Part shown: positions 35,357-46,889 of the stretch, piece by piece
How positions within the stretch are numbered: the first letter of the stretch is position 1
Layout: every line of letters starts with the position of its first letter
NCBI RefSeq assembly: GCF_000474745.1
Contig: NZ_ASJR01000003.1
Location: 103,848 to 167,847 of the forward strand
Reading direction: 5' to 3'
DNA: 64,000 nucleotides
Source of the DNA: Chitinivibrio alkaliphilus ACht1
Lineage (GTDB): Bacteria; Fibrobacterota; Chitinivibrionia; Chitinivibrionales; Chitinivibrionaceae
The notes under the pieces: model-generated
What the model was told of the DNA's origin: nothing
The model's input: only the letters and a program-made list of their open reading frames with translations
Database searches by the model: none
Made by a program: the position numbers and the translations under genes

Positions 35357-36247
35357 GTGACCATTATAATACCTGATGATTATCCGTCGAAAAAGGCCTT
35401 GGAGGATCGACGAATCCTCTGTATTCAAAATGCCAATGCCTTAAAGCAGGATATCCGTCCATTGCGGATTGGTATTTTGAATATTATGCCTGAGGCGGAA
35501 AACTACGAATTTAATCTATTGTTTCCCTTGGGCCGATCTGTCTTGCAAATACAGCCCATTTGGATAAAGCTGGATAGCCACACCTATGCCAGTTCAGATA
35601 GCCAACACTTACAACGTCATTATCAACGTTTTTTTGATGCCGTAGAAGAAAAGCATCTTGACGGGTTTATTATTAGCGGCGCTCCTGTGGAACAGATTCC
35701 CTTCACGGAGGTACACTATTGGCAGGAGCTACAGGAAATTATGGCATATGCCCGGGAGAATATCGTATCAACCTTGGGTATTTGTTGGGGGGGGATGGCT
35801 CTGACAAAATATTTGGGCATTGAGAAGCGACTCTATGAGAAAAAGCTTTTCGGTGTTTTTGAGACACATAATATTGCTCAAAATCATCCAATTACCGGAG
35901 AAATGGATGATATTTATTGGTGTCCCAACAGTAGATATGCCGGGTATGAAGATCGGGATCTTGAGCACGCGCGTGATGCAGGAAAAATTGATCTCCTTGC
36001 CCATTCCCCCGAAGCTGGGTATTTGATTTACGAATCGTCGGATCATCGGTTTCTTATGCACTTGGGACATTTTGAATACAATGCAGATCGGTTGGTAGAA
36101 GAGTATCGACGGGATCTTGAGAAGGGGGTTGTCATTGATGCCCCGCTTAATGTTGATTTACACCACCCGGTAAATCGATGGCGAACCCATAACCTAGAGT
36201 TCTTTTCAGAGTGGATTCGCTATGTCTATCTTACCACAGAGTATTAG
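35357..36247 (+). CDS. metA: Homoserine O-acyltransferase (probably acetyl-CoA type)
   Basis: Activates homoserine for methionine synthesis. 296 residues of the MetA family: LRIGILNIMPEAENYEFNLL, GFIISGAPVEQIPFTEV, nucleophile region TLGICWGGMALTKY (Cys), catalytic Glu/His region HLGHFEYNADRL. The residue after SGAPV is Glu, the identity associated with acetyl-CoA use in characterised MetA enzymes, whereas Gly marks succinyl-CoA use; this is inference. GTG start with GGAG upstream. The product would feed on sulfide from the cys pathway. Confidence 0.92.
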   Translation: MTIIIPDDYPSKKALEDRRILCIQNANALKQDIRPLRIGILNIMPEAENYEFNLLFPLGRSVLQIQPIWIKLDSHTYASSDSQHLQRHYQRFFDAVEEKHLDGFIISGAPVEQIPFTEVHYWQELQEIMAYARENIVSTLGICWGGMALTKYLGIEKRLYEKKLFGVFETHNIAQNHPITGEMDDIYWCPNSRYAGYEDRDLEHARDAGKIDLLAHSPEAGYLIYESSDHRFLMHLGHFEYNADRLVEEYRRDLEKGVVIDAPLNVDLHHPVNRWRTHNLEFFSEWIRYVYLTTEY

Positions 36248-36256
36248 GGAGAGAGC

Positions 36257-37696
36257 ATGACAGAGAGTTTTGGATGTACAGAAAAAATGCAGGCGGCAGG
36301 GATCGACCAGCGAATAATAGACCTATTTCATCAGCAGCTTGAGAAGTTACACCGCGGAGATCGGGGATATATTCTTGAAGAGGATCTCACGCCGGTGATG
36401 TCCGGGGAGATCCCTCGGTCAGAAGATCTGGGGTCCTATTTATCCGTGGGGCAGGAGGCGCTCTCGCGATGCGCCGTTATTAAATTAAACGGTGGTTTGG
36501 GTACCTCCATGGGGTTACAGGGGCCAAAGTCCTTTCTTCCTGTGAAAGGGGAGAAGCGTTTTATTGATATCGTGATTGCGCAGATAGAGATGCTTCGTCA
36601 GCAATACGGTCAAGAAATTCCCCTTATATTTATGAATAGTGCCGTGACGGATGCTGAAACCCGTGCTCTTGTCAAGGAGCATGCGGCTTTGCGTGAACAG
36701 GCTGTTTCTCCCACATTTGTACACCATAGTCATCCAAAGGTTCGTGTTGATACACTTTCAGCAGTAGACACAGATACACCTGATCTAGAGTGGAATCCCG
36801 CAGGCCATGGTGATGTCTATGCGTCACTGTATGTTTCCGGGCTTCTTGATGCCCTCCTTGACAGGGGAATAGATTTGGCATTTATTTCAAATATCGATAA
36901 TCTGGGGGCAACCCTCGATCCTTCTATTCTCGGGTATGTCGAACATCAGCGAATTCCCTTTCTCATGGAAGTATGTCATCGTCGTGAGATGGATAAAAAA
37001 GGTGGGCATATTGCGCGAAGTACGCACGGATATTGTCTCCGGGAGCGTGCGCAAACCCGGGAGGAAGACCTTGCTGCCTTTGAAGATATTAATCGATACT
37101 CCTATTTTAATTCAAACTCCCTCTGGGTAAATCTTCGTCAGTTGCGTGAGTATATTTCTTCCCATGGGCTTCCCCTATTGCCTCTCATTGCCAATGAAAA
37201 GCATCTTGACCCGCGGGACGAGTCAACTCCCAAGGTGTATCAAATAGAAACGGCCATGGGTTCTGCCCTTTCTCTCTTTTCTGATAGCGTTGTTTTGGAA
37301 ATTCCCCAAAAACGCTTTCTTCCCGTAAAGAAAAATAGTGATCTTCTACTGCTACGGTCTGATCGCTATCATGTAGACACAGAAGACCGGTATTGTGAAG
37401 AGCCGGGGGTAACCTCGCACATTACCGTAGAGCTTGATGAACGGTATTATAAAAAATATGATGACTTTTGTGCCAGGGTCCGTCGTATTCCCTCCTTACA
37501 GAAATGTCGTCGTTTTTCCGTAACAGGGGATGTGGTGTTTAAGGAGAATGTGGAATGTATTGGTGAGGTTGCCTTTACTAATTCCACCTCTGAACCGCTG
37601 ATTATTGAGAATCGGGTTATAAAAACGAGACAATACAAAAATAAGGAGGGGCTCCCCTCCTTATTTTCCCCATACCAGCAGGGCTGGACGGGATGA
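36257..37696 (+). CDS. UDPGP-type UTP--sugar-1-phosphate uridylyltransferase
   Basis: Makes UDP-glucose (or a related UDP-sugar) from sugar-1-phosphate and UTP. 479 residues of the eukaryote-like UDPGP family, unrelated to bacterial GalU: VIKLNGGLGTSMGLQGPKSF is the nucleotide loop, HGDVYASL and SNIDNLGATL bind metal and sugar, and FNSNSLWVNL follows. The C-terminal ~14 codons run through a perfect terminator hairpin. One extra A in the A5 run at 37637-37641 would end the protein at TAA just before the hairpin, so the true end is probably near 37640. UDP-N-acetylglucosamine as product is the main alternative. Confidence 0.9.
   Translation: MTESFGCTEKMQAAGIDQRIIDLFHQQLEKLHRGDRGYILEEDLTPVMSGEIPRSEDLGSYLSVGQEALSRCAVIKLNGGLGTSMGLQGPKSFLPVKGEKRFIDIVIAQIEMLRQQYGQEIPLIFMNSAVTDAETRALVKEHAALREQAVSPTFVHHSHPKVRVDTLSAVDTDTPDLEWNPAGHGDVYASLYVSGLLDALLDRGIDLAFISNIDNLGATLDPSILGYVEHQRIPFLMEVCHRREMDKKGGHIARSTHGYCLRERAQTREEDLAAFEDINRYSYFNSNSLWVNLRQLREYISSHGLPLLPLIANEKHLDPRDESTPKVYQIETAMGSALSLFSDSVVLEIPQKRFLPVKKNSDLLLLRSDRYHVDTEDRYCEEPGVTSHITVELDERYYKKYDDFCARVRRIPSLQKCRRFSVTGDVVFKENVECIGEVAFTNSTSEPLIIENRVIKTRQYKNKEGLPSLFSPYQQGWTG
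37638..37667 (+). terminator. Strong terminator overlapping the 3' end of the uridylyltransferase frame
   Basis: A perfect 14-bp inverted repeat, AAAATAAGGAGGGG and its complement, separated by only CT and ending in TTATTTT. It sits before the annotated stop (37696), which is unusual and points to a frame error just upstream. Confidence 0.85.
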
Positions 37697-37775
37697 CGAT
37701 GTTTGGATGTGTACTCATACTAAAATCTTTTATCTATGAGTGCAACCTTTTTTTGAAATAGGAGTGATGCTGGAT

Positions 37776-39887
37776 ATGGAAAGATCTTTCTTAGAGTCTC
37801 TTTTCCCTCCACAACGGCGTGTAAGAGTGGAGTCATATCTTCAAGATATCCTGTCAGATGTACAATGGACAGAGGTGGTTGAGGTACATCAGGAGCTTGC
37901 CACTATTTTGTCTCGTTCGATTCCCGCTGATGACGTCTCTCGAGAGGCTGCATTTTGGGTAAGCCTCTTTCCACACAGCAGTTCTCAAACAATTCCGCAT
38001 GATCTCTGTCCGTCTCCCGTGCGTGAGATTGTCATGGGAGCACAGCGCATTCTCCGTCTGGAGGCGGGCTCCATGGAGTATCAGCTGGAGAGTTTTATCC
38101 GTCTTATCTTAAATATTTCCGATGATCCACGCACAATTCTCGTTGTGTTGGCAGAGCAGTTGCGTTTGATGCGTATTTTTTCCCGTCTTTCTTCGGAAAA
38201 ACAACACCATGTTCTGTTATGGGTCCATACTGTTTTTACGCCCATAGCACACCGACTTGGTCTCTATACGGTGAAAACAGAGCTTGAAGAGCGGTGGCTC
38301 AAATACTCAGATTATGAAACCTATCGTTCTATCGCAGATAAGCTAGAGGCGAAGAAGGACGAACGGGAAGCCTTTATTCGACGGTTTATTGCTCCCATTC
38401 GTCGTATCATGAAGAAGAATAATATTTCTTGCGAAATAAAGGGGCGGTCAAAATCTATCTACTCTATCTGGAAGAAGATGCAGAAGCAGAATGTGGATGT
38501 AGATGGGATTTATGATAAGTTTGCCATTCGAATTATCATCACAGACCAGCCGCGGGAAAAAGAAAAAGAGATGTGCTGGAAAGTCTATTCTCTGGTTACG
38601 GAAAAATATCGTCCCTTTCCCAAACGTCTTCGGGATTGGATATCCTATCCCAAGTCCAGCGGGTATGAGTCGCTTCATATCACGGTGGTTACCGAAGAGG
38701 ATCACTGGGTTGAGGTGCAAATTCGTACCGATCGCATGGATTATATCGCAGAGAACGGCCATGCAGCCCACTGGCGGTACAAGGAAGGGGGAGCGCGTAC
38801 GGGGGATTCTGACCAGATCTATCTTGCGCAAATGCGTTCAGCCCTAGAGCATCCCGATGCGTTGGAACATGCAGCCCATGGACTTAAGGATGCTTTTTAT
38901 TCGCGGGATCTCTATGTATTTACTCCGGCTGATGAATTGGTTCGTTTGCGTGCTCGGGCTACGGTGCTCGATTTTGCCTTTGCCATTCACTCAGATTTAG
39001 GGTTCCGTTGTACGGGGGCAAGGGTTAATGGGGTATATGTATCAATTCGCGAAGAACTCAAAACAGGGGATGTGGTAGAGGTTCTTACCTCAAAAAAACA
39101 GCATCCCACGCAAGAGTGGTTGGAGTTTGTGCAGTCTCCCTCTGCACTGTCGCGTATTAAGCGATATCTTCGCGAACAGGAGCATCGTCATGCTGAAGAG
39201 GGGCGGGAGATAATTCGCCGAAAATTTAAAGCCTTGGCGGTACCCCTTACGGATGCAACCTTACGAAAGCTCTGTGATGCTTATAATTGTGAAGATACGG
39301 TGGAGCTGTATGATCGTGTTGGGGAGAAGAAAATAGATCTGCTTTCTCTCAAAAAATCTTTTTTCGCTCATGATAAGGACTCCGGTGCTGGAGTAGCTGC
39401 TCCCAAGGAAAGCCGCTTCCACGGTCGACAAGATAATTCTCTTGTTATAGACAATGCGCTTGATCAGGTTCAGTTTACCCTTTCCAAATGCTGTAACCCG
39501 GTTCGCGGAGATGAGGTTTTCGGGTTTATAACGGTTAATAAGGGGGTAACCATCCACCGCATGGATTGTCCCAATGCGGCGGGATTGTTTAAAAATGCAC
39601 CGCATCGAATTGTCTCTGCGCGGTGGAAAGAGGAGGATACGGCCCGTTTCCTCAAGGAGCTTGTGCTCTACTGCTCTGGGGAAAATGAGTGGGTCATATC
39701 TCAGGTGACAAAGCGGATAAAATTGACTCCTCAAGTGCGTCTTATCAAAATTCATATGAATGACTCCCTCACTCCGGGGGTAAGTACGGTGGAACTATCT
39801 CTGGAAGTTCCTCACGCAGATACCTTTACACAGATTGTTGAAGAATTTCGCCGTATGGCCGGTATTGGTTCTGTATACCTTCCCTAA
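37776..39887 (+). CDS. relA: RelA/SpoT homologue with degenerate hydrolase domain
   Basis: (p)ppGpp synthetase, about 703 residues. The N-terminal region aligns with the HD hydrolase domain only in outline; the HD residues are missing and only RTILVVLAEQLRLMRIF and AHRLGLYTVKTELEERW are recognisable. The synthetase domain is intact (GRSKSIYSIWKKM, YDKFAIRIII, YPKSSGYESLHITV, VEVQIRTDRMDYIAENGHAA). TGS (DLYVFTPADELVRL), zinc-finger-like (FTLSKCCNPVRGDEVFGF) and ACT domains follow. Thus a synthetase-only stringent factor is likely. Start uncertain among 37776, 37767 and GTG 37740; AGGAG lies 11 bases before 37776. Confidence 0.92.
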   Translation: MERSFLESLFPPQRRVRVESYLQDILSDVQWTEVVEVHQELATILSRSIPADDVSREAAFWVSLFPHSSSQTIPHDLCPSPVREIVMGAQRILRLEAGSMEYQLESFIRLILNISDDPRTILVVLAEQLRLMRIFSRLSSEKQHHVLLWVHTVFTPIAHRLGLYTVKTELEERWLKYSDYETYRSIADKLEAKKDEREAFIRRFIAPIRRIMKKNNISCEIKGRSKSIYSIWKKMQKQNVDVDGIYDKFAIRIIITDQPREKEKEMCWKVYSLVTEKYRPFPKRLRDWISYPKSSGYESLHITVVTEEDHWVEVQIRTDRMDYIAENGHAAHWRYKEGGARTGDSDQIYLAQMRSALEHPDALEHAAHGLKDAFYSRDLYVFTPADELVRLRARATVLDFAFAIHSDLGFRCTGARVNGVYVSIREELKTGDVVEVLTSKKQHPTQEWLEFVQSPSALSRIKRYLREQEHRHAEEGREIIRRKFKALAVPLTDATLRKLCDAYNCEDTVELYDRVGEKKIDLLSLKKSFFAHDKDSGAGVAAPKESRFHGRQDNSLVIDNALDQVQFTLSKCCNPVRGDEVFGFITVNKGVTIHRMDCPNAAGLFKNAPHRIVSARWKEEDTARFLKELVLYCSGENEWVISQVTKRIKLTPQVRLIKIHMNDSLTPGVSTVELSLEVPHADTFTQIVEEFRRMAGIGSVYLP

Positions 39888-39975
39888 CTGTTCTGTTTTG
39901 AAACACATGCTTTTTTAAGAGCCACTACTGTTTCACTCTGCATCCTTTTCAGAGATATATGAGGCAAATAGTAGT

Positions 39976-39992
39976 TTGGCACGATCATTGCT
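39976..39992 (+). promoter_or_regulatory. Sigma-54 (RpoN) promoter upstream of groES
   Basis: TTGGCACGATCATTGCT matches the sigma-54 consensus YTGGCACGrNNNTTGCW at every defined base, with GG and GC exactly 10 bases apart. Transcription would start near 40003, giving a leader of about 43 bases to the groES ATG. Upstream, TGTTTTGAAACA (around 39894-39905) is a short palindrome that could bind an activator. No CIRCE repeat is present in this region. Confidence 0.75.
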
Positions 39993-40045
39993 TTCATTTG
40001 GCACAGTACGAGTGTTACCTTAACCTTTATACATAGGAGTTATGT

Positions 40046-40318
40046 ATGGCAATCAAACCTCTCGGTGACAGAGTTCTTGTCAAATCACTTGATTCAGAAG
40101 AGAAAACTGCCGGTGGGATTTATATCCCTGACAGTGCAAAGGAAAAGCCTCAGGAAGGGGAAGTTATCGCCGTTGGCGGAGGAACAAAGGATGTTGAAAT
40201 GACTGTTTCTCCTGGTGATAAGGTTCTTCACAGCAAGTATGCAGGGACTGAAATCAAGCATGGCGGTGAAGAGTACATGATCATGAAGGTTGATGATATT
40301 TTAGCAGTAGTTGAGTAA
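40046..40318 (+). CDS. groES: Co-chaperonin GroES
   Basis: 10-kDa co-chaperonin, 90 residues, forming the heptameric lid on Gro[22 protein letters not shown], the mobile loop [16 protein letters not shown] and [19 protein letters not shown] are all typical. It is the first gene of groESL, 36 bases before groEL, and lies 53 bases after a consensus-like sigma-54 promoter. Confidence 0.98.
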   Translation: MAIKPLGDRVLVKSLDSEEKTAGGIYIPDSAKEKPQEGEVIAVGGGTKDVEMTVSPGDKVLHSKYAGTEIKHGGEEYMIMKVDDILAVVE

Positions 40319-40351
40319 GAAACACAAGAGATTATACAAAAGGAGAAGTAG

Positions 40352-42001
<1,650 letters not shown>

Positions 42002-42020
42002 TCTGTGTTCTGAATAGTAG

Positions 42021-42045
42021 GAGAGACAGGTGTGGCCTGTCTCTC
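42021..42045 (+). terminator. Hairpin after groEL
   Basis: GAGAGACAGG and its perfect complement CCTGTCTCTC enclose a 5-base loop, 20 bases after the groEL stop. The following bases are not strongly T-rich, so it may be a partial terminator or an mRNA-stabilising structure ahead of grpE-dnaK. Confidence 0.6.
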
Positions 42046-42127
42046 TTCACACGATCCTCTTGTGGGTCGTATGATGAGAGACACGGTTTTGTAGAATAGA
42101 AACATATGGAGTAAGCAAGGAACCCCT

Positions 42128-42736
42128 ATGAAACAGGAAGATATGGTGCAGGATAATCAAGAGAAGCAGGAAGAACATGTCCCTGAGGAAGAAGTTCAAG
42201 AGTCGTGTGATACAGCACAGGATGCTGAAGAGGTGAATGAATCAACCTCAGATCAGGGAGAACATGATGAAACTTCTTCGGAAGCGGAGGCTCTAAAAGA
42301 AGAGTTAGAAGCTCAGCGCGGTAAGTATATGCGTCTCATGGCAGAGTTTGAAAACTTTAAACGTCGTACCGCTCAAGAGTATGAAAAACGGATTAAGACA
42401 GCAAACGAAAAGCTCATGGCTGATATTATTGATATTCGTGAAGACCTAGACAGAGCCTTGAAGACTGAAACAGAATCACAGGAGTCGGAGTCTTTCTACG
42501 ATGGTATCGCCATGATTTATAAACGGTTTACCCAGCAGTTGGAGGCGCACGGGCTACAGGCGTTTGGCGCTGTGGGTGATCCCTTTGATCCAGCGGTACA
42601 TGATGCCATGATGAAGCAGAACAACGATGAAATACCTGAAGGCCATGTCGTACAGGTTTTTAGTCAGGGATACAAGTTAAATGATGTTATTATCCGTCAC
42701 GCTAAGGTAATAGTCTCCGACGGTGCTGCTGAGTAA
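42128..42736 (+). CDS. grpE: Nucleotide exchange factor GrpE
   Basis: Promotes ADP release from DnaK. 202 residues: an acidic, Glu/Gln-rich N-terminal arm (residues 1-55), a long coiled coil with [20 protein letters not shown], and the C-terminal beta wing [15 protein letters not shown] and [23 protein letters not shown] is preceded by AAGGAACCCC. dnaK follows 23 bases later. Confidence 0.97.
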   Translation: MKQEDMVQDNQEKQEEHVPEEEVQESCDTAQDAEEVNESTSDQGEHDETSSEAEALKEELEAQRGKYMRLMAEFENFKRRTAQEYEKRIKTANEKLMADIIDIREDLDRALKTETESQESESFYDGIAMIYKRFTQQLEAHGLQAFGAVGDPFDPAVHDAMMKQNNDEIPEGHVVQVFSQGYKLNDVIIRHAKVIVSDGAAE

Positions 42737-42759
42737 GAAATTTAAAATTGGAGGAAAAT

Positions 42760-44700
42760 ATGGGTAAAATTATTGGTATTGACTTAGGAACAACGAACTC
42801 ATGCGTCGCCGTTATGGAGGGGGGAAAACCCGTGGTTATTCCCAATGCAGAGGGCGCTCGCACTACACCCTCAGTGGTTGGGTTCTCAAAGGATGGTGAA
42901 CGACTGGTTGGTGATATTGCACGGCGACAAGCGGTGACAAATCCTACAAACACTATTAGCTCTATCAAGCGATTCATGGGCCGACGTCATAGTGAAGTTG
43001 CTTCTGAAGAGAAGACCGTGCCGTATGAAATTACCGGTGGTTCATCGGAGTTGGTAAAGGTAAATGCGGCAGGAAAAGAGCTCACCCCGCCCGAAATATC
43101 TGCCATGGTACTGCAAAATTTGAAAAAAGCAGCTGAAGATTACCTGGGTGAAGAGGTGACTGAAGCTGTGATTACCGTTCCGGCGTACTTTAATGATGGG
43201 CAGCGGCAAGCTACAAAAGATGCAGGAAAGATTGCCGGACTTGAAGTAAAACGGATTGTAAATGAGCCCACTGCAGCTGCTCTTGCCTACGGTCTTGATA
43301 GCAAAAAGAATGAGACCATTGCAGTATATGACCTTGGTGGTGGTACCTATGATATTTCCATCTTGGAGATTGGCGATGGTGTTTTTGAAGTAAAATCAAC
43401 CAGTGGTGATACCCATCTCGGTGGTGATGATTTTGACAAAGCTCTCATTGACTACATTGCGGATGAGTTCAAACGGGAAAACGGTATTGATCTGCGTGAT
43501 GATAGCATGGCCTTACAGCGGCTGAAAGATGCGGCGGAAAAAGCGAAGAAAGATCTCTCATCCACCACGACAACTAATGTAAATCTTCCCTTTGTTACGG
43601 CTGATCAATCTGGGCCAAAGCACTTGGACATTACCGTAAGTCGTGCAAAATTTGAATCTCTCATCGAGGATTTGGTGAATCGGACCATTGAGCCCATGCG
43701 TCAAGCCCTTGCCGATGATGATCTCGATGCTTCTGATATTGATGAGGTAATCCTTGTGGGCGGTTCTACTCGTGTGCCCATGGTACAGCAAAAGGTAAGT
43801 GAATTCTTTGGAAAAGAGCCGGCAAAGTCTATTAATCCTGATGAAGTAGTCGCTCTCGGTGCGGCAATTCAAGGGGCTGTTCTTGCCGGTGATGACAGTG
43901 TAAATGATGTTCTTCTTCTTGATGTGACTCCACTCTCTCTTGGTATTGAAACCATGGGTGGGGTAATGACAAAGTTGATTGAGCGAAACAGTACTGTTCC
44001 CGTAAAGAAAAGTCAGATCTTCTCAACTGCGGCTGATAATCAGCCAGCCGTGACAATTATGGTATATCAGGGTGAACGTGAAATGGCAAAGCATAATCGC
44101 CTTTTGGGGAAATTTGATTTAACTGATATTCCTCCTGCACCGCGTGGTGTACCGCAGATTGAAGTAACCTTTGATATTGACAATAACGGTATCCTCAATG
44201 TTTCTGCCAAGGATAAAGGCACTGGAAAAGAGCATAATATTAAGATTGATAATGCCAGTGGTCTTTCTGAGGAAGAAGTTGAAAAGATGAAGAAAGATGC
44301 GGAAGCAAATGCAGAAGCTGATAAGCGTGAAAAAGAAAAGGTTGAAACCAAAAATACGGCAGAGCAGTTAATTTACCAGACGGAGAAAGCATTAAAAGAT
44401 GCGGGTGATGCCCTTGTTGATGATGCGAAGAAGCCTGTGGAAGAAGCCCTTGAAGATCTGAAAAAGAAAAATGAAGGTGATGATATTGCAGCCATTAAGG
44501 AAGCAACTGAAGCACTGACGCAGTCTGCCCAGGCGATTTACCAAGCAGCTGCCCAGCAGCAGGAAGCAGGGGCAAACGCTGGTGCTGATGATGCGCAGAC
44601 CACCACCTCCGGTGAAGCTGCCGGATCGAGTGATGCTGGAGCGGAAGCAGAGGATGCAGACTACGAAGTGGTCGATGATGATGAAGACGAGAATAAATAA
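42760..44700 (+). CDS. dnaK: Chaperone DnaK (Hsp70)
   Basis: 646 residues. Starts [20 protein letters not shown] (ATP phosphate loop 1), then [36 protein letters not shown], the hinge region and the substrate-binding domain ([34 protein letters not shown]). Ends with a Gly/Ala/Asp-rich tail [15 protein letters not shown] 42760 has GGAGG five bases upstream; the in-frame codon four residues earlier lacks one. A strong terminator follows, separating it from dnaJ. Confidence 0.99.
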   Translation: MGKIIGIDLGTTNSCVAVMEGGKPVVIPNAEGARTTPSVVGFSKDGERLVGDIARRQAVTNPTNTISSIKRFMGRRHSEVASEEKTVPYEITGGSSELVKVNAAGKELTPPEISAMVLQNLKKAAEDYLGEEVTEAVITVPAYFNDGQRQATKDAGKIAGLEVKRIVNEPTAAALAYGLDSKKNETIAVYDLGGGTYDISILEIGDGVFEVKSTSGDTHLGGDDFDKALIDYIADEFKRENGIDLRDDSMALQRLKDAAEKAKKDLSSTTTTNVNLPFVTADQSGPKHLDITVSRAKFESLIEDLVNRTIEPMRQALADDDLDASDIDEVILVGGSTRVPMVQQKVSEFFGKEPAKSINPDEVVALGAAIQGAVLAGDDSVNDVLLLDVTPLSLGIETMGGVMTKLIERNSTVPVKKSQIFSTAADNQPAVTIMVYQGEREMAKHNRLLGKFDLTDIPPAPRGVPQIEVTFDIDNNGILNVSAKDKGTGKEHNIKIDNASGLSEEEVEKMKKDAEANAEADKREKEKVETKNTAEQLIYQTEKALKDAGDALVDDAKKPVEEALEDLKKKNEGDDIAAIKEATEALTQSAQAIYQAAAQQQEAGANAGADDAQTTTSGEAAGSSDAGAEAEDADYEVVDDDEDENK

Positions 44701-44723
44701 AAGACCGTTCTTTTTCATTTAAT

Positions 44724-44754
44724 AATGAGGGCATTCGTGCCCTCATTTTATTTT
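44724..44754 (+). terminator. Rho-independent terminator after dnaK
   Basis: AATGAGGGCA-TTCG-TGCCCTCATT, a perfect 10-bp stem with a stable UUCG-type loop, followed by TTATTTT, 23 bases after the dnaK stop. Confidence 0.9.
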
Positions 44755-44800
44755 AAGAGAGCTGTTTTTCAAACGCCTATTTTCGAGCTGAGGTTAATGC

Positions 44801-45958
44801 ATGAGTAAACGTGATCTATATGAAGTTCTTGGGGTATCAAAGGATGCGTCCGAAGGAGATATAAAAAAAGCATACCGAAAACTTGCAGTGAAGTATCACC
44901 CGGATAAGAATCCCGGTGATGAAGAAGCTGCGGAGAAGTTCCGGGAAGCGACAGAAGCATATGAAATATTAAAGGATTCTGATAAACGAGCGAAGTATGA
45001 CCAATTTGGTCATGCCGCCTTTGATGCGAACGGCGGTGGCTTCGGTGGTGGCGGTTTCGGTGGCTTCGGTGGCGGTGGTATGGATCTTAACGACGCCTTG
45101 CGCGCCTTCATGGGTGATTTCGGTGGAGACTCTTTTTTCGGTGATATCTTTGGCAGTGGTCGTCGAAGACGAGGTGCTGCAGCGCAAAATCGAGGAAAGG
45201 ATCTCCAAATATCTCTTCCCCTAACGCTTCAGGAAATTCACGATGGATGTAAAAAGACCATAAAAGTAAAACGTCAGGTTTCCTGTGACAGCTGTAACGG
45301 TACGGGGTCTCGTAGCGGAAAAAAGATGACCTGTACTACCTGTGGTGGAAGTGGTCGGGTGCGTCGGGTGCAAAACTCTATCTTTGGGCAAGTGGTACAG
45401 GAAGCAGCGTGTTCTGCCTGTTCCGGTACGGGACAAACCGTGAGTGACCCTTGTTCCTCCTGTAGTGGAAGTGGTCGCGTGTTGCAAGAAACCAAAGAGA
45501 CCATTTCAATACCTGCCGGTGTTTCCGAAGGGAATTATCTTACCGTAACAGGTAAGGGTAATGCGGGGTTAAATGGTGGTGGATATGGTGATCTTCTTGT
45601 GGTAATCAAGGAAAAGGAGCATTCCATATTTGAACGTCATGGCATAGATCTTATTACCAGTATGGATATTACCTTTTCTGAAGCAGCCTTGGGCACTGAG
45701 AAGATTATTCACACCCTTGCGGGAAAACTGAAACTCAAGGTGTCTCCGGGAACACAATCAGGAAAGATTTTGAAAGTTTCCGCCAAGGGGCTTCCTGTCC
45801 TCAATCAGACTGGGCGAAAAGGAGATCTTTTGGTTCGTATTGTTGTCATGACCCCAAGGAAGCTCTCACGAGAAGAAAAAGAGCTGTTTAAGCAATTAAG
45901 TGAATTAGAAGAAAAACCAAAAAACATTTTCGAAAAAGTGAAAGATGCGTTTTCATAG
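44801..45958 (+). CDS. dnaJ: Chaperone DnaJ (Hsp40)
   Basis: J-protein co-chaperone that stimulates DnaK ATPase, 385 residues. The J domain at 1-70 has [13 protein letters not shown] with HPD. A Gly/Phe-rich linker ([13 protein letters not shown]) precedes the zinc centre with four CxxCxGxG-type repeats ([36 protein letters not shown]) at about 165-230. The C-terminal peptide-binding domain follows. Transcribed separately from dnaK to judge from the terminator between them. Confidence 0.98.
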   Translation: MSKRDLYEVLGVSKDASEGDIKKAYRKLAVKYHPDKNPGDEEAAEKFREATEAYEILKDSDKRAKYDQFGHAAFDANGGGFGGGGFGGFGGGGMDLNDALRAFMGDFGGDSFFGDIFGSGRRRRGAAAQNRGKDLQISLPLTLQEIHDGCKKTIKVKRQVSCDSCNGTGSRSGKKMTCTTCGGSGRVRRVQNSIFGQVVQEAACSACSGTGQTVSDPCSSCSGSGRVLQETKETISIPAGVSEGNYLTVTGKGNAGLNGGGYGDLLVVIKEKEHSIFERHGIDLITSMDITFSEAALGTEKIIHTLAGKLKLKVSPGTQSGKILKVSAKGLPVLNQTGRKGDLLVRIVVMTPRKLSREEKELFKQLSELEEKPKNIFEKVKDAFS

Positions 45959-45978
45959 TACGCGCATACTTCAGTTGT

Positions 45979-46011
45979 AAAAGGGAAGCTTATCATGGCT
46001 TCTCTTTTTTT
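45979..46011 (+). terminator. Terminator after dnaJ
   Basis: AAAAGGGAAGC pairs (with one G-T) with GGCTTCTCTTTT around a short loop and runs into T7, 21 bases after the dnaJ stop. Confidence 0.8.
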
Positions 46012-46152
46012 GAGAGATTTTGTTCTGTCACTTCCGATATAGAGTTGTATTTCTAATACAGAGAGCTTTGGCGTTACATTTCTTGCCCAGTTTCATGATA
46101 TCATTGATAAAAAACATATATTGTGAGATTACGGTAGTGCATGGAGGTTTGT

Positions 46153-46719
46153 ATGAAAAAAAGCATGTTTTGTATATTTTGTATTTGGGTTTCCCTTTGG
46201 GGGACGCCTCGTACGTGGGGGGGGCGTGCTGGTGGCGGAGTGCGCTATGATGATATGCGAATGTGTGTTGCCACTGACTCTGGAGTGGCGGGTGGCCCCA
46301 TGGCTGATATTGCAGTAACAGCCGGGTATGAAATATCCGGGGATAAGCTTCTTCGTTTGTCTGTGCCCCTTATGCGTCCCCTCTTATTTGGACTCCGTTT
46401 TGATATGGTTCAGTTTGAGCCGGATATTACTCTTGAATATTATCGAAATGTAGATGAATCATTGAAGAGGTATTTTGGCCCTGGAGCAGGGGTCAGTCTT
46501 CATTACGGACCAGATTACTCTTCTGGGACAGGGGACGATCGTGGTGATGACTTCTGGGCGGTGGGACCATATTTCTCTTTTGTAAAAGGGGTGAAATTTA
46601 TAGACTCTAACTCATCTCTCGGACTGCGCGGTGCTTACACGCCCCTTGTTCCTCTGGATTCAGATCGCTCTGTAGGCACGGTTCTCTCTATTGCAATTGA
46701 GTATGGTAGAACCTTCTGA
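46153..46719 (+). CDS. Hypothetical exported beta-barrel-like protein
   Basis: 188 residues, not recognised. ATG 46153 follows GGAGG; the product begins MKKSMFCIFCIWVSLWGTPR, a signal peptide. The mature part alternates hydrophobic and polar residues in strands (DIAVTAGYEISGDKLLRLSV, PDITLEYYRNV, SLGLRGAYTPLVPL), as in small outer-membrane barrels, and ends with an aromatic residue (GRTF), the usual outer-membrane insertion signal. Monocistronic; function unknown. Confidence 0.6.
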   Translation: MKKSMFCIFCIWVSLWGTPRTWGGRAGGGVRYDDMRMCVATDSGVAGGPMADIAVTAGYEISGDKLLRLSVPLMRPLLFGLRFDMVQFEPDITLEYYRNVDESLKRYFGPGAGVSLHYGPDYSSGTGDDRGDDFWAVGPYFSFVKGVKFIDSNSSLGLRGAYTPLVPLDSDRSVGTVLSIAIEYGRTF

Positions 46720-46862
46720 TACGTTGAATTTGAACCAGTTTTTTCTGGTCATATTGGTTGGTTTATTCCTTAAGTAGTGTATCCAGACGAAAGGCAGGAG
46801 CTTTCGTACCGCTGTTTTGTATAAAATTTTAGCTTACCTGGTAAATACAGGGGGGCTTATTT

Positions 46863-46889
46863 GAACCTGTGAGGTCCACTCACAGGTTC
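46863..46889. repeat. 11-bp perfect inverted repeat at the hemL-remnant end
   Basis: GAACCTGTGAG and its exact complement CTCACAGGTTC with a 5-base loop. It overlaps the stop codon of the hemL remnant (46880). On the minus strand it could terminate transcription, but no T-run follows. Confidence 0.55.

Noticed and set aside
39998..40020. GGCACAGTACGAGTG before groES as a CIRCE element or second sigma-54 site
   Set aside because: The arms resemble CIRCE halves only over 4-5 bases and the spacing is too short; the second TGGCAC lacks a following TTGC at the right distance.
45030..45085. Gly-rich tandem repeat in dnaJ
   Set aside because: It is the normal Gly/Phe-rich linker of DnaJ, not a mobile or regulatory repeat.
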